NCBI GenBank assembly: GCA_033977485.1
Contig: CM066984.1
Location: forward strand, 49,464,600-49,528,599
Reading direction: 5' to 3'
Length of the DNA stretch: 64,000 bases
DNA from: Hydrangea macrophylla
Taxonomy: Eukaryota; Streptophyta; Magnoliopsida; Cornales; Hydrangeaceae
The first letter of the stretch is position 1. Each line of letters starts with the position of its first letter. This document shows positions 22,924 through 33,611 of this stretch, piece by piece. The notes under the pieces were generated by a model that worked only from the letters and a program-made list of their open reading frames with translations, was not told the DNA's origin and searched no databases. The position numbers and the translations under genes were made by a program.

Positions 22924-25054
22924 TGATCTCGTCAAAATCAAGGGATAAAAGCATAGTCTACTTTAAAAGATTTATAGTGCGGAAGTAGAGGTCGAACCCA
23001 CAGAAATTGAAATACCAAAGCACTTTAATTTTAAAACCTAAACCTAGTTAATTTAGAAAACAAAATTTTGATTTTGATTTTAATTAAACTAAGAAACTAA
23101 GAAAATAAATCTAACTATGAAAGCGATTAAAAGATATTTTGATAAATATGTGTATTAAACCTAGGATTGCAAATCCACCACTAGCATCATAATAAGGGTA
23201 TCTATGCATTCAATTAGCTTATTACGTTAGATGATAATGGGGATTTGTAGCTATAAGCTCGGTTCCTCTGTCAAGAAGATAACTACGATTCAAGCATCAG
23301 CAGAATTCATCTTCAGTTGGCACGTAGTGTCTCACACTAAACTAGGGTTGCGGCACACTTCGTCTTCCGTAGGAATGAACTATTCGACTACTTGATATCA
23401 CAATTCAAATAAGCATTAATTACATGTAAATAATCTATTCAAGCACATCAAATATAGATTATTGAGTACATCACATTCAAAATAGATCTAAGACAAGAAT
23501 AAACTTTGAAAGCAATGATTGTTTTTTTGAAAATGATGAAAGCAATGATTTAATCAATAGAAGTACGATTTTATTATTCAAAATCCTTGAAACATGTAAT
23601 CATCATCCATACATAATAAATCTAAAAGAAAAACATAAATAACACCCTAATACTTAGATAGGGTTTCATTGAAACCCTAGATCTCTGTCTAGTTGACCAT
23701 GGATTCGAAGATTGGCCAGAGGTTAATGGAGGAGGCCATAGGAATCCTTGGTCTTCTTCTTCTTCTCCTTGCTTTCTTCTCTTCAATGGCTGAAATGTTA
23801 GTTGTTGAAGGATGTGTATCTTATTATTGTGTAAAAAACCCCCAATTTGAATTAAAAGTTGGTATATATAGATTTGGAACAAGTTTTGGGGCTTTCCTAA
23901 ACCTAATCATACTAAAACAATTGTATTTACATTTCTGGACGTATTCAGCCAATTTGGATCGCACGGGGCTCTTTAATACATCTAAATACGCATTTTTGGT
24001 TTTTCAAGGGGTCACGTGCACGGGCATCTCGTGTGCGATGCTGCAAAATCGCGCGAGCGGGCCGCTCTAACGAAATGCCCATTTTCCAACTTTTCTCTGA
24101 TTTTCTCAACTTTGCGCGACGATCGTAGAATTGCGATAACTTTTAACTCGAACCTCATATTGACTCACCGTTTATGACCACATATCCATAACTCGAAGAT
24201 CTATATTTTCTATTTCAGGAGATAATTCTCAAACCAAAGTCTTCATTGTCAAAAATGTAATATGCCGAGGCTACCACTGTCTCCAGCTTTCATCGAAATC
24301 ACCTTTTGAGCACAGAATGTCTTCCAAAGCCACTAATCATTGGATTTAGTGCATTTTCATGTTAAAGCTCCAAAGCCTACAAAACATAGAATACTTATTA
24401 AAAACAATGAAAATCTAAATGAAGTAGGCTAACAAAGCGTATCTTTAGGACTATAAATAGGAACTATTCGTTCCCGATCACACCCCCAATCCTATACTTT
24501 GCTGGTCCTCGAGCAAAGAAAAATATAAAAATAAATCTACTATACTTAAAAATCCTAACTCATTGTCGCAGGCAACGCAATTGCATTTAGCATATGCAAC
24601 AAGCCTTTTAAACCCCTAGGTGTCCCTAGTAGGACGAGTGAAGTCTCGTGAGACACCCACAACCATCTTTTTTCATTATACATTTACAAAGTTTTATTAA
24701 AAATGAAAAACATAACATTCAATACTCCTTATTATAAACAGTGATTTGAAATAAAATAACGAACAAGAAGAAATGGAACCAAACGTCCGCCTACGTCATG
24801 TTAAATAATCCCAAGCACATGCATCGTATAAATCAATAGAGTTTTTCATAAAATTACACATGTGTGATGTGGCAGTCAAATGAACACGTGCATGTCATGA
24901 ACTTGGAATATAACTCGGATAACCATCCAACTATGCTTCGACTATGAATCTCACAATGTTAAATACACTCTCAATTGAAATGTTCGGAACATGTAATATC
25001 TCTCTAATATATGGGAGAAAAGTAAATATGTTTTCAAAATGAGAAATGCTCACA
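22924..25054 (-). mobile_element. Truncated Athila-like element: LTR plus 3' internal end
   Basis: An LTR (22924-24480, starting TGATCTCGTCAAAATCAAG and ending TTCCCGATCA) followed by CACCCCCAATCC, the complement of the family's polypurine tract, and then 3' internal sequence alignable with E2 36768-37360, including the GGTGTCCCTAGT and GACGAGT stretches. It stops near 25054 at a CTCACAT junction with the G2 pol gene. The rest of the element is missing. One residual CGCGCGAGCGG motif remains of array C at about 24052. The frame at 23693-24070 is only a chance opening in the LTR. Confidence 0.75.
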
Positions 25055-26425
25055 TTTTGCCAAGGTTTCTAATGCTTGCCACTCCCTAATCATTAAAAAA
25101 AGTGATTCTGCTATGGGGCTTCCTGGTCAAAGCATCAGCGACTACATTTAATTTACCGAGGTGGCGTTGTAACGTGAAGTCGTAATCTTTAAGCAACTCC
25201 ATCCAATGTCGATGCATCATATTCAACTCCTTCTGAGAGAATAGGTACTTGAGGCTATTATGATCCAAAAATAGATAAAACTTCACTCTAGACAGATAAT
25301 GCCTCCAAATCTTGAGAGGGAAGACAATGGTTGCTAGTTCCAAATCATGCGTTGGGTAGTTCACCTTGTGCGATTTCAATTCATGGATGCTAGTTCCAAA
25401 TCATGCATTGGGTAGTTCACCTCGTGTAGTTTTAATTATTTGGATCCATACGCGATCACCTTTCCTTCCTGCATAAGCATGCATCCGAATCCTTGATAAG
25501 AAGCATCGCTGTATATAGTAGACCTTTCTCCCCTCTTTAGTACAGTAAGCACTGGCGCCGAGGTCAAGATCTCTTTTAACCCCTAAAAGACTCATTCATG
25601 GTTGTTTTTCCATTCAAACTTAGAATCATTCCTGTTCAAACTGGTCAATAGTACAGCTATTTGGAGAATTCTTCTACAAATCTCCAATAGTAGCCTACTA
25701 ATACCAGGAAGCACCTTACTTCCAAGGCATTAGATGGCCTATTCCAACTTAAGATTGCATCATTAGTCTTAGATGAGTCAACTACATTCCCTTTAGAAGA
25801 GACAACATGACCCAAGAATTTGACTTCCTCTATCTAGAATTTGCACTTTCTAAGCTTGGTATATAAGCGATGATCCTTGAGGGTTTGTAATGCAATCTGA
25901 ACATGCCTCTTGTGCTCTTGCTTTGTCTTTGAGTAAATCAAAATGTCGTCGATGAAAACAATTATGAACTAATCTAGTACATTAGAAATACACTATTTAT
26001 CAGATCCATAAATACTACAGGGGCATTAGTGAGTCCAAACAACATCACCAAGAACTCATAATGACCATATCTGGTTCTGAAAGGAGTCTTCGGTATATCT
26101 TCTGATCAAATGAGCAGTTGGTGGCATCATAATCTCAAATTTATCTTCGAGAGAGTTGTTACTCCCTATAACTGATCAAATAGATCATCTATCTGAGGGA
26201 GAGGATACTTATTCTTGATAGTGACTTTGTTTAACTCGCTATAGTCAATACAAAGTCAGAGCGACCCATCATTCTTCTTCACAAATAACAAAGGCGCTGC
26301 CTAGTATGATGTGCTCGGTCAAATGAGTCTTCCAATTCCTGGACTTGCTTGTTCAACTCTTGCACATCCATCGAGGCCGTCCGATATGGGTTTTAGAAAT
26401 TAGCAGCGCCCCTGGCACCAATTCT
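25055..26425 (-). pseudogene. Chromovirus G2 reverse transcriptase-RNase H remnant
   Basis: Ty3/Gypsy pol. Near the Copia junction there is the pre-RT motif LVPGA-LISK (26385-26425), then RT with a FIDDILIYS-type catalytic motif (about 25945-25975), then RNase H with [39 protein letters not shown] and [31 protein letters not shown] (25100-25370). Frameshifts disrupt the RT half. A tandem duplication of about 53 bp (near 25334 and 25388) lies at the RNase H start. Copia (b) interrupts the gene at 26426, and no continuation is found in the window. Confidence 0.85.
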
Positions 26426-27428
26426 TGTTGGGTTTGTGCCCTTAAACCATTACTTTATGTATGAGACATTGACATTCTAATATATGGATATCAGCTTTAC
26501 ATTTTATTCTGTATGTTTCTTTCATGAGATGATTGTTATCCTTAAGTATCGTAGTAAGTAATTCGTATATGTATGAGATACATACATATGAGATACAAAT
26601 TACTATTCTTTGATACTTAGAACTTGTCATAGTGGATGATGAGACTGGATATCTCATCGGGTGTACACTGTATCATGATTGACTACCATTGGATGGAGTG
26701 ATTAATCTCAATTAGAGTATAACTCTTAGTTAATATGCTAGTGCTTATAGTGCATTGACAGACCTGAGTTTTTCTATTGACACTCAAGACTGTCAATAGT
26801 CGATAGGAACTAATAACATGTATAAGGTACGTGTTCTCAATCTTGAGATGATTATGAACACAGACTGTAGATATGGCTGCTTTGATTTATCAATCAGTGA
26901 GGTCTATAAAAGATCAACACCTGGGTATCTTGGGTATGTCATGTTCATAGGGTTGTGAACATATATTATCAAGATAGAATCTACCCTCTGATAAAGAGTA
27001 AGCATTCTCTTGAGAATGTCACTGAGTTGATTACTGAGAATTACAGTCTTGTTGATAAATAGTTATCCACATATTTGGTAATCATGAGAGATGAATGGAA
27101 CTCAAGGAATACAAGAACTAATCATGATTTAGGTTGACAGTAATAGTTTATCCGACTACCTAGTTATGATTACGAATGTTGAAGGGAACATTAGTTCACC
27201 GTACAAGTCTAGTTATCGCTTCAGATATGTTCTTTTGCGTTGGAGTTCAGTTGTCGTTTTATAGTGGAGTAAACGTTAACTAATCAGTTAGTTTATTTGC
27301 TGATCAAAGAGTTTGGTCTTGGGGATTAACAACTGGTTTGAGCCAACGATAAAGAGCCTAGGAGGTCCCACTCTTAGCTCCACTAGGATGCTTGGAAAGG
27401 CACATAAGGATGCTTGTCAAGACAAGTT

Positions 27429-27517
27429 TGATTGATTGAAGGAGTCTCGATCGATTGAAGTTAAGGCAAGTTCGATCTATCTAATGTTGTTCAATCGATC
27501 GAAGGTTTGATCGATTG
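27429..27517. repeat. Palindrome array A in the Copia (b) 5' LTR
   Basis: Five cores centred near 27433, 27452, 27477, 27496 and 27512 give steps of 19, 25, 19 and 16 bp, identical to the Gypsy LTR block at 12143-12253. The array ends about 25 bp upstream of the TATA box, an enhancer-like position. Confidence 0.8.
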
Positions 27518-27540
27518 AAAGTAAGGTCGGTTATCGAACT

Positions 27541-27552
27541 CTATAAATAGGG
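27541..27552 (+). promoter_or_regulatory. Copia LTR TATA box
   Basis: CTATAAATAGGG, a near-perfect plant TATA box. It is conserved in the 3' LTR at 60344-60355 and as CTATAAATAA in Copia (a). Confidence 0.8.
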
Positions 27553-27898
27553 CAGGTGCATCCAGAAATTAGTGTTCGTCATTTTATTATACCAGAAGCT
27601 GCAGAAACTATTTAGTGCTTCCCAAACCTTTTATATCCTCTCTATTAGGGTTCCCACCAACCCTAGTCTCTCCGAGAGCATCCATAGGAGTCATAAGAGT
27701 GAAGACCATCTAGTGGAGGCTACTAGAAGTCAAAGGTTTCAGAATTGGGTTCAAGACTTAAAGGTATAATTGTTGTCCCCCTCTCTAGTACACATCTATA
27801 GAGTCAACGAGTAGTAGATCTGGGCTACCAATTAGTTTTATAAACTATATTTTCCGCTGTGCATGATTTAAAGTTTTTTAAAACCTAAATCCTTTAAT

Positions 27899-27911
27899 TG
27901 GTATCAGAGCC
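27899..27911 (+). promoter_or_regulatory. Copia primer-binding site (tRNA-iMet)
   Basis: TGGTATCAGAGCC is complementary to the 3' end of the plant initiator methionine tRNA, the usual primer for Ty1/Copia minus-strand DNA synthesis. It fixes the plus orientation of the element and the 3' edge of the LTR. Confidence 0.9.
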
Positions 27912-29099
27912 ACGCTTGTTTGGATCTATAGATGCGTTTTAGGAATACTAGTTTGATTTGCATGTTAGTATTTAGTGCCGTTTTGAAACTGCATCATCAC
28001 AGATCTGTTTTCGTAGTATTTTCACAGCAAACAACAAATATGTGATTGCATTGGATGCATAGCAGTTTTGATCGATCAAACTTGTTTCGATTGATTGAAA
28101 CTCTATGTGTTCGATCGATTGAAAGAGTTTTGATTGATCGAAACGAAGCAGGTTTCAATCGATCGAACGTTATTCGATCGATCGAACAGGGTTTTTTGTC
28201 CAGGTGTTCTTTTCACAGTTTTAAAATTTTAAAATTATATACTTCAATTTTGAACTATTCCATAATTTTTTAAAATCATTTTGTGAAAATGACAAGTTCA
28301 ATTGATTGAAGGTTCGAGCAATTGAGGTTTCTTCAATCGATCGAAGTGTGACAGAGAACTAGAGATGATGTTTTAGTTTTAATTACTTCCATAAAGTGTT
28401 TATGGTGTATGCGAGTCAATTAGTATTTCCAATGGATGTATATATGCATGGATGTGTGTATATCTAACTCTTTTGCAGTAAGTTAGTCCGCTATCTCCCA
28501 CGACACCAAGTTCCAATGATTTAAATTATTGTATTTGAATTTATGTTTGAGACTGGTGTGTATTTTATATTTTGGTTTGGTTTTAAGGCATATGTAAAGG
28601 GCGCCGACTTCAATCCTGCGAATGAAAAAGTCACACCAGTTTTCCTAGCCTTCTTTCATTTGATTGCTATCTTTTCTATTTCTAGATAAATTGTAAGCTT
28701 CAAAAGAAGCATAGATCCAATGTAATAGAATTAGGAAGCCCATGAAGATGGAGTAAGAAGCCGTTGTCCATAAAGATGGAGACGGAGGCGACCAATCCAA
28801 GATGAGGTTCTATGGAGATAGAGCCATAGGAGATAGAGGCATATGAATGCTTTTATTTCAATTTTAGTTTTTGTTTTATGTGCTTGGTTTGTAATTGACA
28901 TTTTATACACCGTTACTACTTGCTTGCACTTAAAACAAGTTTTTTAAAATAAAAATAAAAAATTGTTTCAAACCATTAGTAAACATTGGATGTTTATGGG
29001 TAATATATAGAAATACTTTTTTCAAAAGAAAAATCCTTAATTACTAAATCTAGTGGGAAAGGGTCTTATTAATAACACCCAAAAGAAAAATCCTTAATT
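27912..29099 (+). other. Copia (b) leader and deletion junction
   Basis: Untranslated leader without a convincing gene. It carries palindrome array A again at 28067-28186. Near its end a 22-bp direct repeat (29023-29044 and 29080-29101) marks the place where leader sequence jumps straight to the RT region, so gag, protease and integrase have been lost. Confidence 0.7.
28067..28186. repeat. Palindrome array A in the Copia leader
   Basis: Six TCGATCGA-type palindromes with centre steps of about 19, 24, 19-20, 25 and 19 bp. Because this copy lies downstream of the primer site, it is present in full-length element RNA and only once per element, unlike the LTR copies. Confidence 0.8.
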
Positions 29100-30775
29100 A
29101 CCAGTACCTCATCGTAGTGGGAGGATTATTAGTTAGCCTGATAGATACATGTTCTTAGGAAAAGTTTTTGAAGTTGTCTCCATAGAATCTGAATCTGATC
29201 CTGCCACATACGAAGAGGCAATGGCTGATGTTGATTCAGTTCATTGGGTTAAAGCTATGAAGGCTGAATTGGAATCTATGGATTCTAATCAGGTCTGAGA
29301 TCTTGTAGAACTTCCTGCCAATATTAAACCCATTGGTTGCAAGTGGGTCTACAAGAGGAAAAGAGGATCTGATGGAAAGGTTGAGACCTTTAAGGCTAGG
29401 CTAGTAGCGAAAGGTTATACTCAGAGGGAGAGCATTGACTATGAGGAAACCTTCTCGCCGGTAGCCATGCTCAAGTCCATCAGAATACTCTTATCCATTA
29501 CTGCATGCCTAGATTATGAGATCTGGCAGATGGACGTGAAGACTGCATTCTTGAATGGCAATCTTGAGGAGGACATATATGCAGCAACCAGAAGGGTTCA
29601 TAGCTGGTCGGAAAGGTAACTTGGTATGCAAGTTACAAAAGTCTATTTATGGGCTTAAGCAGACATCCAGGAGTTGGAACATCCGATTTGATCGAGCCGT
29701 CAAGTCGTTTGGTTTTATATAGAATCTGGATGAACCTTGTGTATACAAGAAGTGTGAAGGAAAAGTGGTGGCTTTTCTTATGCTTGACGTTGACGACATT
29801 CTACTCATTGGGAATGATGTAGCGGCATTGTCAACGGTCAAGGTTTGGCTAGCTAGTACATTCGATATGAAGGATCTAGGAGAGGCGAGCTATATTCTTG
29901 GGATAAAGCTCTTTCGGGATCGTAAGCGAAAGATAATGGGATTATCTTAAGCTGGTTATATCGATAAGGTGCTGACTAGGTTTTCAATAGATAATTCGAA
30001 GAAAGGTTTGTTACTTTTCAGGCATGGTTTAGCGTTCTCTAAGGAACAGTGTCCTAAGACACAGGAGGAGAGGAATCGCATGTCAGGAATTCCCTACTCC
30101 TCGGTGGTGGGAAGTCTCATGTATGCGATGTTATGCACTAGACCAGATATCTATTTTGTCGTTGGCATGTTTAGCAGGTATCAGTCGAATCCAGGTCCAG
30201 AGCATTGGACAGCCGTTAAGCATATTCTTAAGCACTTGAGAAGGACTAAAGATTACATGCTTATGTACGGTGGTAGTGAGTTAATTCCAGTAGGATACAC
30301 TGACTCAGACTTTATGTCAGATAAAGATTCGAGGAAGTCGATGTCCGGTCATCTCTTTACCTTGGGAGGTGGTGCTGTTAGTTGGAGGAGCATTAAGCAG
30401 AAATGCATTGCAGACTCAACTACAGAAGCTGAGTATGTGGCTGCTTGTGAAGCCGCAAAGGAAGCTATTTGGCTCAAGAAGTTCCTTATGGAGCTCGAGG
30501 TGGTACCAGCGTCGCTGTCACCTATTACGCTTTATTGTGATAATAGTGGGGTAGTGGCTCAGTCTAAGGAGCCAAGGAACCACGGAAAGGGAAAGCACGT
30601 AGAGCAAAAATATCATCTTATCTGAGATATTGTTCAACGTGAAGATATGACTGTCACCAAGATTGCCACTGTCGACAATCTTGCTTATCCGTTTACAAAG
30701 GCCTTGCCACAGAAGGTCTTTGATCGTCATCTAGATAGTCTAGGTCTCAAATGTAGTCCTGTATGGTTGTGAGTG
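29100..30775 (+). pseudogene. Copia (b) reverse transcriptase-RNase H remnant
   Basis: In order: the RT start (DSVHWVKAMKAELESMDSNQ), the block VETFKARLVAKGYTQRE and EETFSPVAMLKSIRIL, QMDVKTAFLNGNLEEDI, the catalytic region where YVDD reads DVDD (29786-29800), KDLGEASYILGIKLFRDRK, then RNase H with SDFMSDKDSRKSMSGHLF, STTEAEYVAACEAAKEAIWL and the KEPRNHGKGKHVEQKYHLI tail. Damage includes TGA near 29298, a frameshift near 29580, TAA at about 29948-29950 (from CAA) and TGA at about 30623-30625 (from CGA). The catalytic Tyr is also lost. It is close to, but less broken than, the copy at 3236-4869. Confidence 0.9.
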
Positions 30776-30787
30776 CAAGTGGGAGTT
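30776..30787 (+). promoter_or_regulatory. Copia (b) polypurine tract
   Basis: AAGTGGGAGTT directly before the 3' LTR (TGTTGGG at 30788) is the likely plus-strand primer. The same tract adjoins the LTR of Copia (a). Confidence 0.8.
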
Positions 30788-31869
30788 TGTTGGGTTTATG
30801 CACTTAAACCATTACTTTACGTATGACATTAGCATTTTAATATATGGATATCAGTTTTACATTTCATTATGTATGTTTCTTTCATGAGATGATTTTCAAT
30901 CCTTAAGTATAATAGTAGGTATTTCGTGTGTGTATGAGATACATAAAAGTGAGATGTGAATTACCATCCTTTGATACTTAAAGCTTGTCACAGTGGATGA
31001 TGAGACTGGATATCTCATCAGGTATACACTGTAGCATAATTAATTACCATTGGATGGAGTGATTAATCTCAATCACTAGAGTGTCACTCTTAGTTAATAT
31101 GCTAGTGCTTATAGTGCATTGACAGACCTGAGCTTTCCTATTGACACTTAATGCTGTCAAACAGTTAATGGGAACTTACAACTTGTATAAGGTACGTGTT
31201 CTCAATCTTGCGATGATTATGAACACAGACTGTGGATATGGTTGCTTTGACTTACCAATCAGTGAGGTCTATAGAAGATCAACACCTGGGTATCTTGGGC
31301 ATGTCATGTTCATAGGGTTGTGAACATATATTGTTAAGACATAATCTACCCTCTGTTTTAGAGTAAGCATTCCCTTGAGAATGTCACCAAGTCGATTATT
31401 GAGTACTACAGTCTTGTTGATAAGAGTTATCAACATGTTTGGTAATCATGAGACATGAATAGGACTCAAGGAATACAAGAAGTAATCATGATTCAGGTTG
31501 ACAGTAACAGTTATTCGACTACCTGAATATGATTACGAATGATTACGAATGCTGAAGGTAGAGGGACATTAGTACAACAAACAAGTCTAGTTATCGCTTC
31601 AGATATATTCTTTTGCGTTGGAGTTCAGTTATCATTTTATAGTGGAGTAAACGTTAACTGACTAGTTAGTCAGTTTGCTGATCAAAGAGTTTGGTCATGG
31701 TAATTAACAAACTGGTCTGAGCCAACAATAAAGAGCCTAGGAGGTCCCACTCTTAGCTCCGCTAGGAGCTTGGAAGGGCACATGAGGATCATGTCAAGGT
31801 AGGTTCGATCAATCGAAGGAGTCTCGATCGATTGAAATCTAGGCAGGTTCGATCGCTCGAGGGTTGTTC
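30788..31869 (+). repeat. 3' LTR of Copia (b), first part
   Basis: Aligns with the 5' LTR from TGTTGGGTTTATGC onward. The insertion of the giant LTR falls inside palindrome array A: cores at 31806-31815, 31825-31834 and 31850-31859 precede it, and the series resumes at 60275 with unchanged spacing once the insert and one TGTTC are removed. The frame at 31682-31930 on the other strand is a shadow. Confidence 0.85.
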
Positions 31870-32393
31870 TGTAGCACCCTGAATTTCTCCCAGAAATTCC
31901 ACATAGAATTAGAAATAGTGACGTCACCATGCTGACGGTTACAGAAGGTCCATTAGGAAAACCTTAGTTAGGAATCTTCACTGTGACCCATAGTTAACAC
32001 CTTAACAACGACGACAATAATTCTAATCTAGTACCTGCTAAAATAGTCGTATCCTCTGCGTTTTAGTTCTATTTTAAAATTCATAGACATAATCACAAAT
32101 GGATTAGAGTGGTCATAGCTTCGACGTTACATTTCATTTAGAATCCATGAGACAACTCACACCTAGGGCTTGTGCACAGCCTCGTACATACGTCTTCTCA
32201 TTTGTTCACACACATTCCAAGCAATTCACTTACACTAGGACGCAGACACACATCCTAGTGCACTTACCCGAGAATGGGACCCACACCACCACCCTTATTT
32301 GTTCCCTAATATCTACCCTTGGATACACACTAACACCCATATGAGTATACATTAGTGCTCCCACTACACTTGATTAACTTCCCCCCACCTCCT

Positions 32394-32402
32394 CTATATA
32401 AA
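32394..32402 (+). promoter_or_regulatory. Giant LTR TATA box
   Basis: CTATATAAAG preceded by C-rich sequence. A leader with GAGAGAG, CACACA and AAGAAG runs follows within 60-300 bp, as in many plant LTR promoters. Confidence 0.6.
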
Positions 32403-32533
32403 GACCATTACCCCCTCCCCCCTCATTTGACCCCTTCCAGTCCACAATCTGTCTATATAGATTGTATATAGAGAGAGACCCCGAGAGTGTTAGTGAGAGT
32501 GAGAGTGCACTTAGAGAGGAAAAGATCAAGACA

Positions 32534-32534
<1 letters not shown>

Positions 32535-32581
<47 letters not shown>

Positions 32582-32696
32582 TGTTTACACCCACACACCC
32601 CTCTCTTCACCATCTCTGTCCACTCTCTCTTATACCCAGTACACCTACGTGGACCAGAAAGAAGGAAGAAGAAGAAGAAGAAGAAGAAGAAGAAGA
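32535..32696. repeat. (CA)n and (AAG)n microsatellites
   Basis: An uninterrupted CA run of about 44 bp (32535-32578) and an AAG run (32667-32696) in the leader of the giant LTR. The overlapping open frames that translate these repeats are not genes. Confidence 0.9.
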
Positions 32697-33356
32697 TCGG
32701 AGGAGAAAGAGAGAGATCAGAGAAGATTTAAACTACCAAAGGTAAAACCCAACCCCCATTGTCATTTCTGGACCCTTGCATATCAGTTAGGCATCCATAG
32801 GACCACATGTATGTTGCCCAAACAGAGCTTAAGGCTCTGTATGAACTCTGGCAGCCATTAGAGCTCCACTTTGAGAGCTTGATTTTTTCCAATTTTCACC
32901 AAAACATCCCAAAGCTATACCATTGTGACCCCCTTGAACCCAGAAAGATCCCCTATAAATAGCTTTTGAAGTAAGGTGCATTTGCTAGGCCATGTAGGCC
33001 ATTATTCTTGTTTTTGGCCGAAACAATAATCACCCAGTAAGACCTCAAAATGAATGAACCCAATTTTCAGCTTCTAGTATGTGGTAGAGGGGCTAATATC
33101 GGTCATTTTGGCGTTGATCTCATCCATTTTCATGAAGAGATGAGGAAGAAACAAGCATTGGAAGTTTTCCGGCGAGCCCCGAATTTTCGGCGGCCTTGTC
33201 TCGCCGGAGAAGAAAGGAGACCCGTTTGGGTCTTCGGGTTATAACAACCGGGTTAGGGCCGGGTAAGGGGTGGGTTGGGATGTGTGAGCAAGGGGGTCGG
33301 GGTTTGGGTTTGGGTTTGGGCCGGGTTAAATTAACCCATGGGCTAACTTAAGTTGG

Positions 33357-33611
33357 ACTGTTTTGTGCGTATGAATTTGACTGTTTTGCTCTATTAGGGT
33401 TTTGTAAGTGGCTTTAACACTAGTCTTTTTCCTTTGCCCTACTTGTTTGCTAGGGTGTTGCCCTTGTTTTGGCTCATGGTGCCAGTTCTGAGATGTTTGT
33501 TGTTTTCCTTCTTCTAGTCCTCCTTCTGTACCTTTTTGTCTATCCTGGGGTATGCCCCTTGTACATTTGTACTTATTTTTTTGGAATCTATTTACCAATT
33601 TCCGAAAAAAA
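33357..33611 (+). mobile_element. Short LINE 3' end insertion
   Basis: About 255 bp of LINE tail with the family hairpin (33547-33558), the TTTACCAATTTCCG block and A9. The target duplication AACTTAAGTTGG (left 33345-33356; right from about 33609, overlapping the A tail) confirms insertion by target-primed reverse transcription. It is extremely 5'-truncated. Confidence 0.85.

Larger units (their letters stand above)
26426..27897 (+). repeat. 5' LTR of Copia (b)
   Basis: Starts TGTTGGGTTTGTGCCC and is about 1.47 kb. The promoter region is clear: palindrome array A at 27429-27517, a TATA box CTATAAATAGGG at 27541-27552, and a leader containing the CAGAAACTATTTAG and CCCTATTAGGGTTCCCACC-like stretches shared with the 3' LTR. 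Its exact 3' end is degenerate; the primer-binding site follows at 27899. Confidence 0.8.

Noticed and set aside
23693..24070. 125-residue plus-strand frame with hydrophobic segments
   Set aside because: It falls within the Athila-like LTR at 22924-24480. Homologous LTRs do not keep it open.
32462..32861. Two overlapping frames with poly-Thr/His and poly-Arg/Lys runs
   Set aside because: They are translations of the CA and AAG microsatellites in the giant LTR leader.
33300..33322. Telomere-like GGGTTTGGGTTTGGG
   Set aside because: The unit is TTTGGG rather than the plant TTTAGGG, it is short, and it grades into other G-rich LTR sequence.
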